Positions 17,151 through 25,736 of a stretch of DNA of 64,000 nt are shown in pieces; positions within the stretch are counted from its first letter, which is position 1, and every line of letters starts with the position of its first letter. Under the pieces are notes generated by a model. That model did no database searches and was not told the origin of the DNA. It was given only the letters and a program-made list of their open reading frames with translations. The position numbers and the translations under genes are program-made. Origin of the DNA: Bacteroides fragilis (GTDB lineage Bacteria; Bacteroidota; Bacteroidia; Bacteroidales; Bacteroidaceae); contig NZ_SZUU01000010.1 in the NCBI RefSeq assembly GCF_019583405.1, forward strand, positions 1 to 64,000. Reading direction: 5' to 3'.

Positions 17151-17531
17151 ATGACGAATATAAAGGATAAGCCGGGGGGACGTCCGGCAAAGAAACGGAT
17201 AGAGAAGCAGCAACGGGTAGTCAGCACGAAACTGACCGAGTTGCAGTATTACGCCATCAGGAAGCGAGCCGGGGAAGCCGGGTTGCGTGTCAGTGAGTAT
17301 GTCCGGCAGGCGGTTGTTTCGGCAGAGGTCATACCCCGGCTGAACAGGCAGGATGCGGACACCATTCGCAAACTGGCAGGGGAAGCCAACAACATCAACC
17401 AGTTGGCGCACCGGGCGAATGCCGGAGGTTTCGCACTGGTGGTGGAACTGGTGAAACTCAAAAACAGGATTGTCGAAATTATAAACCAGTTGTCGGATGA
17501 TTGGAAAAATAAAAAAGGGAAGCGGGTTTAA
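17151..17531 (+). CDS. MobC-like relaxosome accessory protein
   Basis: 126 aa. An N-terminal ribbon-helix-helix region (RVVSTKLTELQYYAIRKRA, about residues 23-41) is followed by the MobC motif AGEANNINQLAHRANAGG (about 80-97). Such proteins bind oriT and help the relaxase open the strands. It overlaps the relaxase start by 35 nt, which indicates translational coupling. Confidence 0.88.
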   Translation: MTNIKDKPGGRPAKKRIEKQQRVVSTKLTELQYYAIRKRAGEAGLRVSEYVRQAVVSAEVIPRLNRQDADTIRKLAGEANNINQLAHRANAGGFALVVELVKLKNRIVEIINQLSDDWKNKKGKRV

Positions 17532-18418
17532 GGGTTGTGTGAACTATGTGCTGGGCAAGGAGCAGGCGGCTTTGCTCCATGCGGACGGGGGTACTGACAG
17601 AAAGCCGGGGAGATATAATCCGCAGCTTCTGTATGCAGACCGGGATGAATCCCGACTTAAAAAAGCCAGTCGGACATATTGCGCTAAGCTATTCGGCAGT
17701 GGATGCACCCAAATTGACGGACGAGAAAATGATACAGCTTGCGCAAGAGTACATGCGTGAAATGAAAATCACCGATACGCAGTATATCATCGTGCGCCAT
17801 CAAGACCGGGAACACCCACATGTGCATATCGTATTCAACCGTATTGACAACAACGGCAAGACCATTTCGGACAGGAACGATATGTATCGCAACGAGCAGG
17901 TATGCAAGAAGCTGAAAGCCAAACACGGGCTTTATTTTGCTGGTGGAAAAGAACAGGTGAAGCAGCACCGCTTGAAAGAGCCGGACAAATCGAAATACGA
18001 GATTTACCACGCTGTAAAGAATGAAATCGGGAAATCCCGAAACTGGCAGCAGTTACAGGAGCGGTTAGCGGAAAAGGGTATTACTATCCGGTTCAAGTAC
18101 AAGGGACAGGCAAACGAGATACAAGGCGTTTCCTTTTCCAAAGGCGAATACACGTTCAAGGGTTCGGAGATAGACCGCAATTTCAGTTTCTCCAAACTGG
18201 ATAAAAGTTTTGGGGATGTAGGGCAAACGACAGTCGGAAGCAATAAGCAGACGGTTACCGCACCTGTTCAGAAACCAGTATCAGCACCCGACAAAGCGGA
18301 TAATTCTTTTATAACAGGTTTAGGTAGTCTGTTTTCCGGTTTGTCAGCCCCGGCTGATGAAATGCCCGATGATTCCTTTTTGAGAAAGAAGAAGAAGAAA
18401 AAACAACTAAAGTTATAA
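17497..18418 (+). pseudogene. Relaxase (MobA/BmgA-type) split by a +1 frameshift
   Basis: The N-terminus (MIGKIKKGSGFKGCVNYVLG, with the likely catalytic Tyr) is in frame 1. The rest, including the His-triad segment RHQDREHPHVHIVFN and the C-terminus to 18418, is in frame 2. The join falls in a five-G run at 17587-17591: one G fewer would restore HADG-VLTES and a single relaxase of about 306 aa. As written, frame 1 ends at 17760 and the nuclease halves are separated, so self-encoded mobilization should be lost unless ribosomes or polymerase slip. A sequencing error in the G run is the simple alternative. In the mobilization operon between MobC and the coiled-coil gene. Confidence 0.8.
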
Positions 18419-18422
18419 GCGT

Positions 18423-19142
18423 ATGGAGGAAAATTTGATTTTAGAGGGGCTTCTCTCAATGGTTACTGAACTGAAAGAGAAGCAGGAAGCACAGGTAACG
18501 CCAGCCAGTCGGGAGGAAACTCTCGAAAGGCTGAACGCAATCGAACAGGCATTGTCGGAACTGCACAGTAACCCGGCTATTCCCGAAAAGGATTTGCAGG
18601 CTATCCGAAGCCAGCTTGACGAAATAAGGAACAGGATGCAAAGTCAGCAGAAACATATCGAGGACACTAAGAAAATAGTATTGGAAACCTATCGTTGTTT
18701 CAAGGTAATGATTGATGCTTTGGGCTCTTGCAAGACGGATAAAGAGGAAGCTACGCCCTTACCGCTCTATCAACGGATTTACAACAAAGTCGCTTCTTGG
18801 ATTCGTCCGGGATTGTTCCTTTTTTCGGCAGTGCTGGTTATCTGTTCCGTTTCCATATTCTTGAATGTCCGTTTGGCTGAACGTATGCAGCAGTTGCAGG
18901 ACAACGATATGAAATACCGCTATTTGCTGATGCAAGGACAGGCAGACGGGGAAACTTTTGATATGCTGGAAAACAAGTTCAAGTGGCAACGGGATAACGG
19001 TTTTATCCGAAGTCTGACCGATTCAGTGATAGATTTTGAATACCGCAGCCAAAAGCAGGCGGAAGCACTGGAACGTGCAAGGCTACTCAATGAACAAGCT
19101 GAACAGTTGAGAAAGGAAGTTGATAAGCTAAGTAAACCATAA
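18423..19142 (+). CDS. Coiled-coil membrane protein of the mobilization operon
   Basis: 239 aa, unrecognised family. Long coiled coil about residues 10-90 (ELKEKQEAQV..., KQKHIEDTKK-like heptads), one transmembrane helix about 136-155 (GLFLFSAVLVICSVSIFLNV), and a second helical region to the end (EQAEQLRKEVDKL). It begins 4 nt after the relaxase stop. Position suggests a mobilization accessory protein linking the relaxosome to the membrane; this is inferred from context only. Confidence 0.7.
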   Translation: MEENLILEGLLSMVTELKEKQEAQVTPASREETLERLNAIEQALSELHSNPAIPEKDLQAIRSQLDEIRNRMQSQQKHIEDTKKIVLETYRCFKVMIDALGSCKTDKEEATPLPLYQRIYNKVASWIRPGLFLFSAVLVICSVSIFLNVRLAERMQQLQDNDMKYRYLLMQGQADGETFDMLENKFKWQRDNGFIRSLTDSVIDFEYRSQKQAEALERARLLNEQAEQLRKEVDKLSKP

Positions 19143-19267
19143 GCGTACAAAACCGGAGCGATGAATAACATTCATTGCTTCGGCTGGTTATATTTAGTCT
19201 AACTTAGAAAAATATTTAGGGCGAAAAGAAAAAAATCATTTATTACGAATTTAAATCCAAAAATTCT

Positions 19268-19275
19268 TATTTTTG
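19268..19275 (+). promoter_or_regulatory. -7 box ahead of the structured element and cargo genes
   Basis: TATTTTTG matches TAnnTTTG; no convincing -33 element. A transcript from about 19282 would carry the whole hairpin at 19316-19468 before the protease gene. Confidence 0.4.
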
Positions 19276-19315
19276 CATAGACTTTGAGTTTTTGAAGTCT
19301 ATAAATGTTATATAT

Positions 19316-19468
19316 TAAAGCGTTAGCTTTTATTCTTGCTTCTGAAATTTGGCGATTTTAAGTACTGCAATGAATTTAAGTGAACGCCTGCGCTATAGCG
19401 TGGGCTTTCCTTATTTGCAGTACAGGCTCGCCAAAGCCTCAGAAGCGTAGGGAATGTTCCACGCTTTA
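19316..19468 (+). ncRNA. Five-stem nested hairpin (structured RNA or folded DNA element)
   Basis: Five collinear, nearly perfect stems nest on one axis: 19316-19323/19461-19468 (8 bp), 19338-19345/19439-19446 (8 bp), 19348-19355/19428-19435 (8 bp), 19362-19370/19415-19423 (9 bp) and 19386-19393/19398-19405 (8 bp with two G-U, loop TATA). Internal loops are nearly symmetric. It fills the 357-nt gap between the mobilization genes and the AT-rich cargo, 31 nt before the protease start. I know no named family for it. It could be an independent small RNA, a long leader, or a DNA fold used in recombination. Confidence 0.6.
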
Positions 19469-19498
19469 TTATTTTTGAGGTATATACTGATAGAAAAT

Positions 19499-20764
19499 AT
19501 GAGAATGCTTATGAAGTACGTGTTGTTTTTAATTTTTTTTGTGGTTACTCTAGTTGCAAACGCACAAGTACAAACAAATATTACAGATATGAATTCTTTA
19601 TTTAATTCATATTCTAGTTTTAAAGCGCTCAATTATGGAAACTCTTTTACGTCAGTAAAGAATATGAAAGTAGCAATAAATGGTACAAAGCTAAATATTT
19701 ATTATGAGATAAAACCGGGAAGTGTATTAAGGAAATGTTCTGTATCTTTTGATGTTCAGAAATGTCAATTTGAACGATATTTTTCTGATGCACGTAAATT
19801 GTCGATTTATTCGAAAACAGGAATAGATTATCTAGAAAATTCATATTGGGAAGATGGAAGAGTATATGGGACTCCTAAAAAGGAAATGTTATCATATTGG
19901 TCTTTGGAAACGGGCAATGTAACTTTAACTGATCGTTTAATCAATGGCTTTTTGGCTATTCAAGCAGCGATAAAAGAACAAAAAATAGCTCCTACACCTG
20001 TACATCCATTAGATAATGCAGAAATTACTTTAATTGCAGTAAGTTTCACTGAACCTAATTCAAATCATCAACTTGATAAAAATGAAACTGGTTGTATAAA
20101 AGTACGTATAAAGAATAATTCTACAAATGATGCGTATGGTATCAAAGTACTTTTAACAGAAATAGGTGCTAGATCTGATAATTTATATTATGATCAGGTT
20201 GTAAATGTGGATAAAATTTCATCTTATACAGAAACAGATGTAAATATTCCTATAAAAGCGTCTTCTAATATAGAAAACAAGAAGCATTCTTTTAAGGTTG
20301 AGCTGATATATAAGAATTACGTAAAAACTACAAGCTTATCTATTAATTCAGGAGGTACTAATAATGAAAAAGGGCGTAAAGTTATTCAAATGAAGAAAAT
20401 GGCAGGAGAGACATATTTAATAGCTTGTAAAGTTAATGGTTTGCCCCTTAATTTTATCTTTGATACTGGGGCTTCTTCTGTTACATTATCTAAAAAGGAA
20501 GCTGCATTTATGTTAAGTAATGGATATTTATCTACTGATGATATTATTGGGCAAGCATCATTTCAAACAGCTGATGGAAATATAGCTGTGGGAACTATTG
20601 TTAAACTGAAGAAAATTGAAATTAGTGGCTTAGTCTTATGTAATGTTAATGCCTCAATTATAAACAATGATAATGCACCTCTTTTATTAGGACAAAGTGC
20701 ATTAAGTAAATTGGGAAAAATACAAATAGATTATAATAATTCTACATTAACAATTATCAGATAG
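19499..20764 (+). CDS. Exported retropepsin-like aspartyl protease
   Basis: 421 aa from the ATG at 19499 (19505 and 19511 are alternatives; the signal peptide core MKYVLFLIFFVVTLVANAQ begins at 19511). N-terminal region unrecognised; a middle part (about 170-285) looks like an Ig-like domain (GCIKVRIKNNSTNDAYGIKV). The C-terminal domain (about 310-421) is a single-lobed clan-AA protease: FIFDTGASSVTLS with catalytic Asp, then the hydrophobic-Gly motif LLLGQSALSKLGKIQIDY. Retropepsin-like enzymes act as homodimers. Very AT-rich compared with the mobilization genes; one nucleotide separates its stop from the next start. Confidence 0.8.
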   Translation: MRMLMKYVLFLIFFVVTLVANAQVQTNITDMNSLFNSYSSFKALNYGNSFTSVKNMKVAINGTKLNIYYEIKPGSVLRKCSVSFDVQKCQFERYFSDARKLSIYSKTGIDYLENSYWEDGRVYGTPKKEMLSYWSLETGNVTLTDRLINGFLAIQAAIKEQKIAPTPVHPLDNAEITLIAVSFTEPNSNHQLDKNETGCIKVRIKNNSTNDAYGIKVLLTEIGARSDNLYYDQVVNVDKISSYTETDVNIPIKASSNIENKKHSFKVELIYKNYVKTTSLSINSGGTNNEKGRKVIQMKKMAGETYLIACKVNGLPLNFIFDTGASSVTLSKKEAAFMLSNGYLSTDDIIGQASFQTADGNIAVGTIVKLKKIEISGLVLCNVNASIINNDNAPLLLGQSALSKLGKIQIDYNNSTLTIIR

Positions 20765-20765
20765 T

Positions 20766-21593
20766 ATGAAAAAGAGTAATAAATATTTGGCTAAAGTTTT
20801 GAAGCGGCTAAGTACTTTGGACTTTTCTAAGTATAAAAAAGGATATTTTAATCAAATAAAAATACTTAATAGAATTCCTTTTGAGGTATTTGATTTAGAA
20901 CCAACTTCAACTAATTATGTTTATAGAGCTGTAATAAATAATCCAGATTCTCATTATGAGAAAATAAGTAGAATTGCATTCAATCCAAATCCTCAATATA
21001 TTTCTAGGGCAAATCTTAAAGGGCAGGCTGTTGCATATTATGCTTGTGATTATGATATTGCATTAATAGAAGCTTGTCATGATAAATTAAAAGCGACAAA
21101 TAAACGGACTTTTGAATTGACTGTATCTAAATGGAAAATTCAAAAAAAAATCTCAGTTCAAATTATCAATAGTAGTTCTTTGGCTCAAAGTGCAGGAACT
21201 GATTTAAGTTTGTATTATGAAAGGTGTAGATCAAAACGAAAAGCAATATTGCCTAAAAAAATGTACAGAACATGGTACTTGAAAACTAAATTTATAGCAG
21301 AGCAATTTGCTAAAGAAATTTCAAGTGATATGGATTATTATATAACAGCACGATATTCTAATCAAATACTTCATAAGACAGAAATCAAAGGTATTATTTA
21401 TCCTAGTATTCGTTATTTATACAAAGGATTTAATTACGCTTTATCACCACAATTATTTGAAGATAATAGTTTACAGTTGGAAGAAGTGTCGGAATATAAA
21501 GTTGTTTTTGATGAAAGTGATATAACAAAATATCCAATCATAATAAAACAATATTCTACTTGTCGTTTTGATGGAGATAATATTCTGTGGTAA
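20766..21593 (+). CDS. RES-domain-like protein
   Basis: 275 aa, cytoplasmic, AT-rich. Residues about 50-110 (VYRAVINNP ... SRANLKGQAVAYYACDYD then IALIEAC) fit the RES pattern of R-x-R, G-R-x-N/G, Y-x-A and A-L-x-E. RES proteins with an Xre partner are toxins that degrade NAD+; no Xre-type antitoxin is adjacent here. The C-terminal half (from about 150) is unlike short RES toxins and unrecognised. It is tightly coupled to the upstream protease gene. Assignment to RES is by motif reading only. Confidence 0.6.
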   Translation: MKKSNKYLAKVLKRLSTLDFSKYKKGYFNQIKILNRIPFEVFDLEPTSTNYVYRAVINNPDSHYEKISRIAFNPNPQYISRANLKGQAVAYYACDYDIALIEACHDKLKATNKRTFELTVSKWKIQKKISVQIINSSSLAQSAGTDLSLYYERCRSKRKAILPKKMYRTWYLKTKFIAEQFAKEISSDMDYYITARYSNQILHKTEIKGIIYPSIRYLYKGFNYALSPQLFEDNSLQLEEVSEYKVVFDESDITKYPIIIKQYSTCRFDGDNILW

Positions 21594-21628
21594 TAGTGTG
21601 ATGGTTAATTAATATAATATTATATAGG

Positions 21629-21913
21629 ATGAAGACATTAAAATTAATTTTAAGTGCGATTGCTATAGGCGTTTGGACACTTGTTTTTCAAAATTTAGGG
21701 TTAATACCTAATATTCAAAAAGTTCGGGTTGTGAACGAAGTGGATGCAAATGTAGCAAATACCATAAAAGCAGATGTTTCAGGTTCTGTAAGCATAGACA
21801 ATACAGTAGATGTGAATATTCATCAAATAAATGGCTATAATCAAGTAACAACAAAAATGGGAACACATTCTGTTTTTCCTTTTGGATATATGTTACCAGT
21901 AGATAGTTGGTAA
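21629..21913 (+). CDS. Small membrane-anchored protein with valine/aspartate repeats
   Basis: 94 aa. One N-terminal transmembrane segment (LKLILSAIAIGVWTLVF, about residues 4-20) and an exported tail with an alternating Val/Asp/Asn pattern (VNEVDANVANTIKADVSG, then IDNTVDVNIHQING). I recall small proteins with NTVDVNV repeats as common in Bacteroides, without known function. Last gene of the AT-rich cargo and 35 nt after the RES-like gene. Confidence 0.65.
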   Translation: MKTLKLILSAIAIGVWTLVFQNLGLIPNIQKVRVVNEVDANVANTIKADVSGSVSIDNTVDVNIHQINGYNQVTTKMGTHSVFPFGYMLPVDSW

Positions 21914-22018
21914 ATTAAAAAAGGAATATAAATTAAAGATTGTAGAATTTGGTTTGGTTTATGCTTTTGTCTATATAGCCAAAATGTACTAAACTTATTT
22001 TCAAAGATCTCCATATTT

Positions 22019-22062
22019 ACTAGCGAAAAGAGAGATCGATTTCCTCTTTTCGCTAGTTTTGT
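22019..22062. terminator. Terminator between cargo and nuclease genes (bidirectional)
   Basis: A perfect 14-bp stem (22019-22032 with 22044-22057, 11-nt loop) followed by TTTGTTTTTT on the plus strand. It separates convergent genes. Confidence 0.8.
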
Positions 22063-22081
22063 TTTTTAACATTTTTAGTCT

Positions 22082-23185
22082 TTAATAGTTTGAGGAGGAA
22101 ATGAATTTCTTTAACTCTTCCTCACTTGGAAGTTCTATCATGTATTTCTGTACAAAAATATTCGGGTCTAATCCGGCAGTGGCATACTTAACTAATGTAT
22201 CTCCCTTTTCGGTGCAGAGCAAAATGCCGATAGGCGGATTATCATCCGGCTGCATCATTTCTGCTTTAAAATAGTTAAGATACATATTTAACTGTGAAGC
22301 ATATTCATGGCGAAACTTGTCTATCTTCAATTCCACAATAACATGACATTTCAAAATACGGTGATAGAACACAAGGTCGGCAAAGAAATAATCTTCATCA
22401 ATCAAGATGCGTTTTTGCCGGGCTTCAAAGCAGAAGCCATGTCCCATTTCCAATAGGAAGCGTTGCAAGTTGTCAAGAATGGCTTGTTCCAAATCAGTTT
22501 CTGTCACCAATGCACGTTCATTCAATCCTAAGAACTCCAAAGTAACAGGGGTGTTGATAACATCTTTAGGTTGTAATAAGGTTGCTTGTTGCTGGACTAA
22601 AGCGGAGAGGGCTTCTTTGTTTTTGGATAGTCCGCTACGTTCGTAATATAAAGATGCGATTTGTCGCTCCAACTCCTTTACAGACCAGCAGCCACGAATG
22701 GTTTCCATTTCATAGAAAGCACGTTTTACCGGGTTCTCAATTCCCGATATAGTGTTTAAATGGGTGGAAGATAATCTGTTGAATAATCTATCAGCTGGAA
22801 TCATCCATGTTTCGGTTTGTGGGTATTCTGTTGATAGTTTCCAAACGCCATTTTCAGATTCGGCGGTTGGTGACCGCCGAATTTGAATTTGTGAAGCAAT
22901 GTGTTGTGTGATAGGCTCTTTTAGTTGTGGATAAACAAGATACAACCGTCTAAATTCCCTGAATCTACGTTCATTCAGACCTTTTGTTTTCAGTCGTTGT
23001 TCCAACTTCTTCAACAGTTGTTCACCGTAGGCGGCACGGTCTTCTCCGTTCTGCTCAAATTCTACGATATAGTAACCCATAAGCCAGTTACGGGAAGTGA
23101 GGGCAAGGTTTACAGCGTGTGCGGCTTGTGCCTGCAACGTGTTCTGTATCGTGCTGATATGTTTTACTAATGCTTCAAAGTTCAT
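22082..23185 (-). CDS. DUF1016 (YhcG-type) PDDEXK nuclease
   Basis: 367 aa. N-terminal YhcG-type helical domain about residues 10-180 (YYIVEFEQNGEDRAAYGEQLL) and a C-terminal PD-(D/E)XK nuclease-like domain about 200-345. The catalytic pattern is in DYFFADLVFYH (Asp) and CHVIVELKIDKF (ExK). YhcG proteins are often found near restriction genes and mobile elements, and a role in DNA cleavage or repair is inferred. It lies 25 nt downstream of the integrase on the same strand, so probably in one operon. Confidence 0.88.
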   Translation of the reverse strand: MNFEALVKHISTIQNTLQAQAAHAVNLALTSRNWLMGYYIVEFEQNGEDRAAYGEQLLKKLEQRLKTKGLNERRFREFRRLYLVYPQLKEPITQHIASQIQIRRSPTAESENGVWKLSTEYPQTETWMIPADRLFNRLSSTHLNTISGIENPVKRAFYEMETIRGCWSVKELERQIASLYYERSGLSKNKEALSALVQQQATLLQPKDVINTPVTLEFLGLNERALVTETDLEQAILDNLQRFLLEMGHGFCFEARQKRILIDEDYFFADLVFYHRILKCHVIVELKIDKFRHEYASQLNMYLNYFKAEMMQPDDNPPIGILLCTEKGDTLVKYATAGLDPNIFVQKYMIELPSEEELKKFISSSNY

Positions 23186-23210
23186 AGTTACAAAGATAAG
23201 TCTTTTATGG

Positions 23211-24434
23211 TTAAAACTTTAGTTCGGGCAAGCTGTTTATTGCTTCCTCTTTCAATTTATCCACTGCACGGGTGTACTTCTCCGTATGCTTCAATCCGCT
23301 ATGCCCTAAAAGGCTGGCTACAGTTTTGATATTAGCCCCATTGTTCAGAATGTTCACGGCAAACGAATGCCGGGCACAATGCCAGCTTATATGTTTGTCT
23401 ATCCCGGCTCTCTTTACCCAACGCTTTACTGACTTACAGCAGCTTTCGTAAGTAGGCAAATCGAATATTAAACAGTTTTTATCTGCCGGGGCTTCACCAA
23501 TGATAGACAATAGACCGTCATTCAGAGGAATAACCACACCACTACTGGTAGAATGTCCCTTTGTCTTGCTTTGCTCAAACTTCAATAACCGATTAGCGTA
23601 ATCCACATTCTTATAGGTAAGGTCTTTTACATCACAGAAACGCAAACCACTGTATAAGCAGAAGATAAAAGCCCGTCTGACATTCGGGTTCTCGTTGTCA
23701 TAATGGCAAGCCGCCAGCTTTTGGATTTCTTCGGGAGAAAGAACATCTTTCCGAAGCATTTGGCTATCCACTTTGCAGGTAACACTTTTGCATGGGTCTT
23801 TCAACATTACATCGTGGTCAATCGCATATCGAATAACTTTCTTGAAACGCTGGTAAATGCTTTTAGCACCCTCACCCACACTTCGGGATTGCAGATAGGC
23901 TACAAACTGCTCCATCATTTCTTTGGTGATAAGTTCCGGTTTGATACTAAACTCATTCATGGGGTATTGCTCTTTTAAGAAGTCCTTAAAACGGCTAAGC
24001 GCAATTTGTACCATGCGAATATCTTTCTTGGTATAACTGTTGATATAGGCTTGGAAATAGTCTAAGAAATTGACCGTTCTATCTTTTTTTAACCGATAGC
24101 CCAACATACTTTCTTTAAATTCCTGCTCACGCTCTGCACGTATCTTTGTGGCAAGCTCCAACGTTTCTTTGTTCTGCTGGCGTTCCGCAGGGGTACGGGG
24201 CTTATCTATCAGATACAGACTAAGGTTTTCTTTTCGCCTGTTGTGCTTTACTGCAAACTTGGGCTTACCTTGCATCTTTCCACTATCATAGTACACTTGA
24301 TTGCCGTTTTCATCTAATACGGGCTTTTCCTCTCTACCTAAATAATACTCTAAGTAAAGGCTAATTCTACCATCTGAGAGCTTATTTTGCTCTAACTTGG
24401 GGTTTTCTTTCGTTTTATTTTCTAACTTTGCCAT
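23211..24434 (-). CDS. int: Tyrosine recombinase/integrase of the element
   Basis: 407 aa. N-terminal arm-binding region, SAM-like core-binding domain (about 120-210) and catalytic domain with the full set Arg264 (SGLRFCD), Lys about 290-292, His352-x-x-Arg355 (WHCARHS), His378 (LLGHSG) and Tyr387 (TEKYTRA). It catalyses integration at and excision from the tRNA-Leu site. It lies at the attR end and reads inward, as usual. It appears intact. Confidence 0.95.
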   Translation of the reverse strand: MAKLENKTKENPKLEQNKLSDGRISLYLEYYLGREEKPVLDENGNQVYYDSGKMQGKPKFAVKHNRRKENLSLYLIDKPRTPAERQQNKETLELATKIRAEREQEFKESMLGYRLKKDRTVNFLDYFQAYINSYTKKDIRMVQIALSRFKDFLKEQYPMNEFSIKPELITKEMMEQFVAYLQSRSVGEGAKSIYQRFKKVIRYAIDHDVMLKDPCKSVTCKVDSQMLRKDVLSPEEIQKLAACHYDNENPNVRRAFIFCLYSGLRFCDVKDLTYKNVDYANRLLKFEQSKTKGHSTSSGVVIPLNDGLLSIIGEAPADKNCLIFDLPTYESCCKSVKRWVKRAGIDKHISWHCARHSFAVNILNNGANIKTVASLLGHSGLKHTEKYTRAVDKLKEEAINSLPELKF

Positions 24435-24547
24435 TGTTTAGAGGTTTTATCCCGATTTAGGTACCATAACCGGGTGATTATGCTAAATAGTTGATTTTCT
24501 TTTGTTTTCTGATATTGCAAAGGTACAAAAGAAAATGATATTTCAAA

Positions 24548-24573
24548 GTGTACTAAAAGTGTACTGAATAACG
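24548..24573. promoter_or_regulatory. Right arm-type integrase sites (candidate)
   Basis: Two GTGTACT copies 11 bp apart (24548 and 24559 onward), matching the left-end set at 13291-13340, between the integrase start and attR. Confidence 0.5.
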
Positions 24574-24679
24574 GAAAATGGGCAAAATATGGCAAAAATA
24601 GAGAAAATGGGAAATATACAAATAGCTGATAATAAGGAAAATAAATTCTCTTATTTTCCTATGATTTCTATGGCTTGTA

Positions 24680-24696
24680 CCGGGTCTGGGTACGAA
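24680..24696 (+). other. attR
   Basis: CCGGGTCTGGGTACGAA, identical to the tRNA-Leu 3' end at 13226-13242; the rest of the tRNA is not repeated here. Confidence 0.88.
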
Positions 24697-24700
24697 GAAA

Positions 24701-24740
24701 AAAGCTAAGTATTGAATAGTCAATTACTTAGCTTTTTCTT
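24701..24740 (+). terminator. Hairpin just outside attR, probably the original tRNA-Leu terminator
   Basis: AAAGCTAAGTATTGA (24701-24715) pairs with 24720-24735 with one bulge, followed by TTTTTC. Before insertion it would have followed the tRNA by a few bases. Confidence 0.65.
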
Positions 24741-24806
24741 TTATCTGAATTTTCCTCACATTTTCCCCACACGTGCAAAAAATACGATATTAAATGAATG
24801 TTTTTC

Positions 24807-24838
24807 TTTGGCTGAACATAGTAAATACACTACCTTTG
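24807..24838 (+). promoter_or_regulatory. Promoter of the Fic gene
   Basis: TTTG at 24807-24810, 20 bp, TACCTTTG at 24831-24838; ATG 31 nt later. Confidence 0.7.
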
Positions 24839-24868
24839 AAAAGAATAAAGCCTATTAAATAAAAAGCA

Positions 24869-25678
24869 ATGGAACAAGGCGTTTGGCAAGAGATAGAACA
24901 GTTATACCAAAAGTTTCAGAAACTTGGTATCAATGAAGCGGTGGACTATGATAAGTACTACCTGTATTCTCTTATTACCCATTCCACAGCCATTGAAGGC
25001 TCAACACTTACGGAACTTGATACGCAGCTTCTTTTCGACGAGGGAGTAACAGCGAAAGGGAAACCGCTTGTGCATCATCTGATGAATGAGGATTTGAAGC
25101 AAGCGTATGAACTTGCCAAAACCGAATCCAGTAGCCTTGTACAGATAACTCCTGCCTTGCTACAAAGGTTGAATGCAACACTGATGCGCACTACAGGCAG
25201 TGTACACAGTGTAATGGGCGGTTCTTTCGATTCTTCGAAAGGGGATTTTCGTCTATGTGGTGTTACGACTGGTGTCGGTGGACATTCTTATATGAACTAT
25301 CTGAAAGTTCCTGCTAAGGTAGATGAACTTTGCGCTATACTGCAAGCGAAGCAGAAGACAGTGGGGACACTTCGGGAACAATATGAACTGAGTTTCAATG
25401 CTCACCTGAATTTAGTAACCATACATCCGTGGGTGGATGGTAATGGCAGAATGGCTCGGTTGCTGATGAACTACATCCAATTTTGCTATCACCTTTTCCC
25501 GACGAAGATATTTAAAGAGGATAGAGAAGAATATATTCTTTCCCTACGCCAATGTCAGGATGAAGAAACCAATCAGGTTTTCTTGGACTTTATGGCAAGG
25601 CAATTAAAGAAATCCCTCTCTTTGGAGATTGAACGTTTCAATGCTTCACAAAAGAGAGGGTTCAGTGTTATGTTTTAG
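24869..25678 (+). CDS. Fic-domain AMP-transferase, class II (self-inhibited)
   Basis: 269 aa. Fic enzymes transfer AMP from ATP to hydroxyl side chains of target proteins. The core motif is complete: HPWVDGNGRMAR (His186 to Arg197). The N-terminal inhibitory helix is present as S-T-A-I-E-G at residues 39-44, the (S/T)xxxE(G/N) motif of class II, where the Glu blocks ATP until released. It lies just outside attR under its own promoter, as a single gene. Targets unknown. Confidence 0.92.
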   Translation: MEQGVWQEIEQLYQKFQKLGINEAVDYDKYYLYSLITHSTAIEGSTLTELDTQLLFDEGVTAKGKPLVHHLMNEDLKQAYELAKTESSSLVQITPALLQRLNATLMRTTGSVHSVMGGSFDSSKGDFRLCGVTTGVGGHSYMNYLKVPAKVDELCAILQAKQKTVGTLREQYELSFNAHLNLVTIHPWVDGNGRMARLLMNYIQFCYHLFPTKIFKEDREEYILSLRQCQDEETNQVFLDFMARQLKKSLSLEIERFNASQKRGFSVMF

Positions 25679-25736
25679 AGGTCTGAGAGCCTATCTTTCC
25701 GTAATAAACGCTGAAAATTAATAATTTGCAAATAAG

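Larger units (their letters stand above)
13226..24696. mobile_element. Integrated mobilizable element in tRNA-Leu (about 11.45 kb)
   Basis: A 17-bp direct repeat (CCGGGTCTGGGTACGAA) occurs at the tRNA 3' end (13226-13242) and at 24680-24696. Between them lie a hypothetical gene, an excisionase-like HTH, a RepA-like ATPase, a primase, an oriT-like region, a MobC-like protein, a relaxase, cargo genes, and a tyrosine integrase facing attR. No conjugation (tra) genes are present, so it would need a helper conjugative element. Known NBU1-type Bacteroides elements also insert at the 3' end of a tRNA-Leu gene; this one has the same plan but I cannot say it is NBU1. Confidence 0.9.

Noticed and set aside
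19316..19468. Retron or diversity-generating element
   Set aside because: No reverse transcriptase gene is in the window, so the hairpin is reported without that label.
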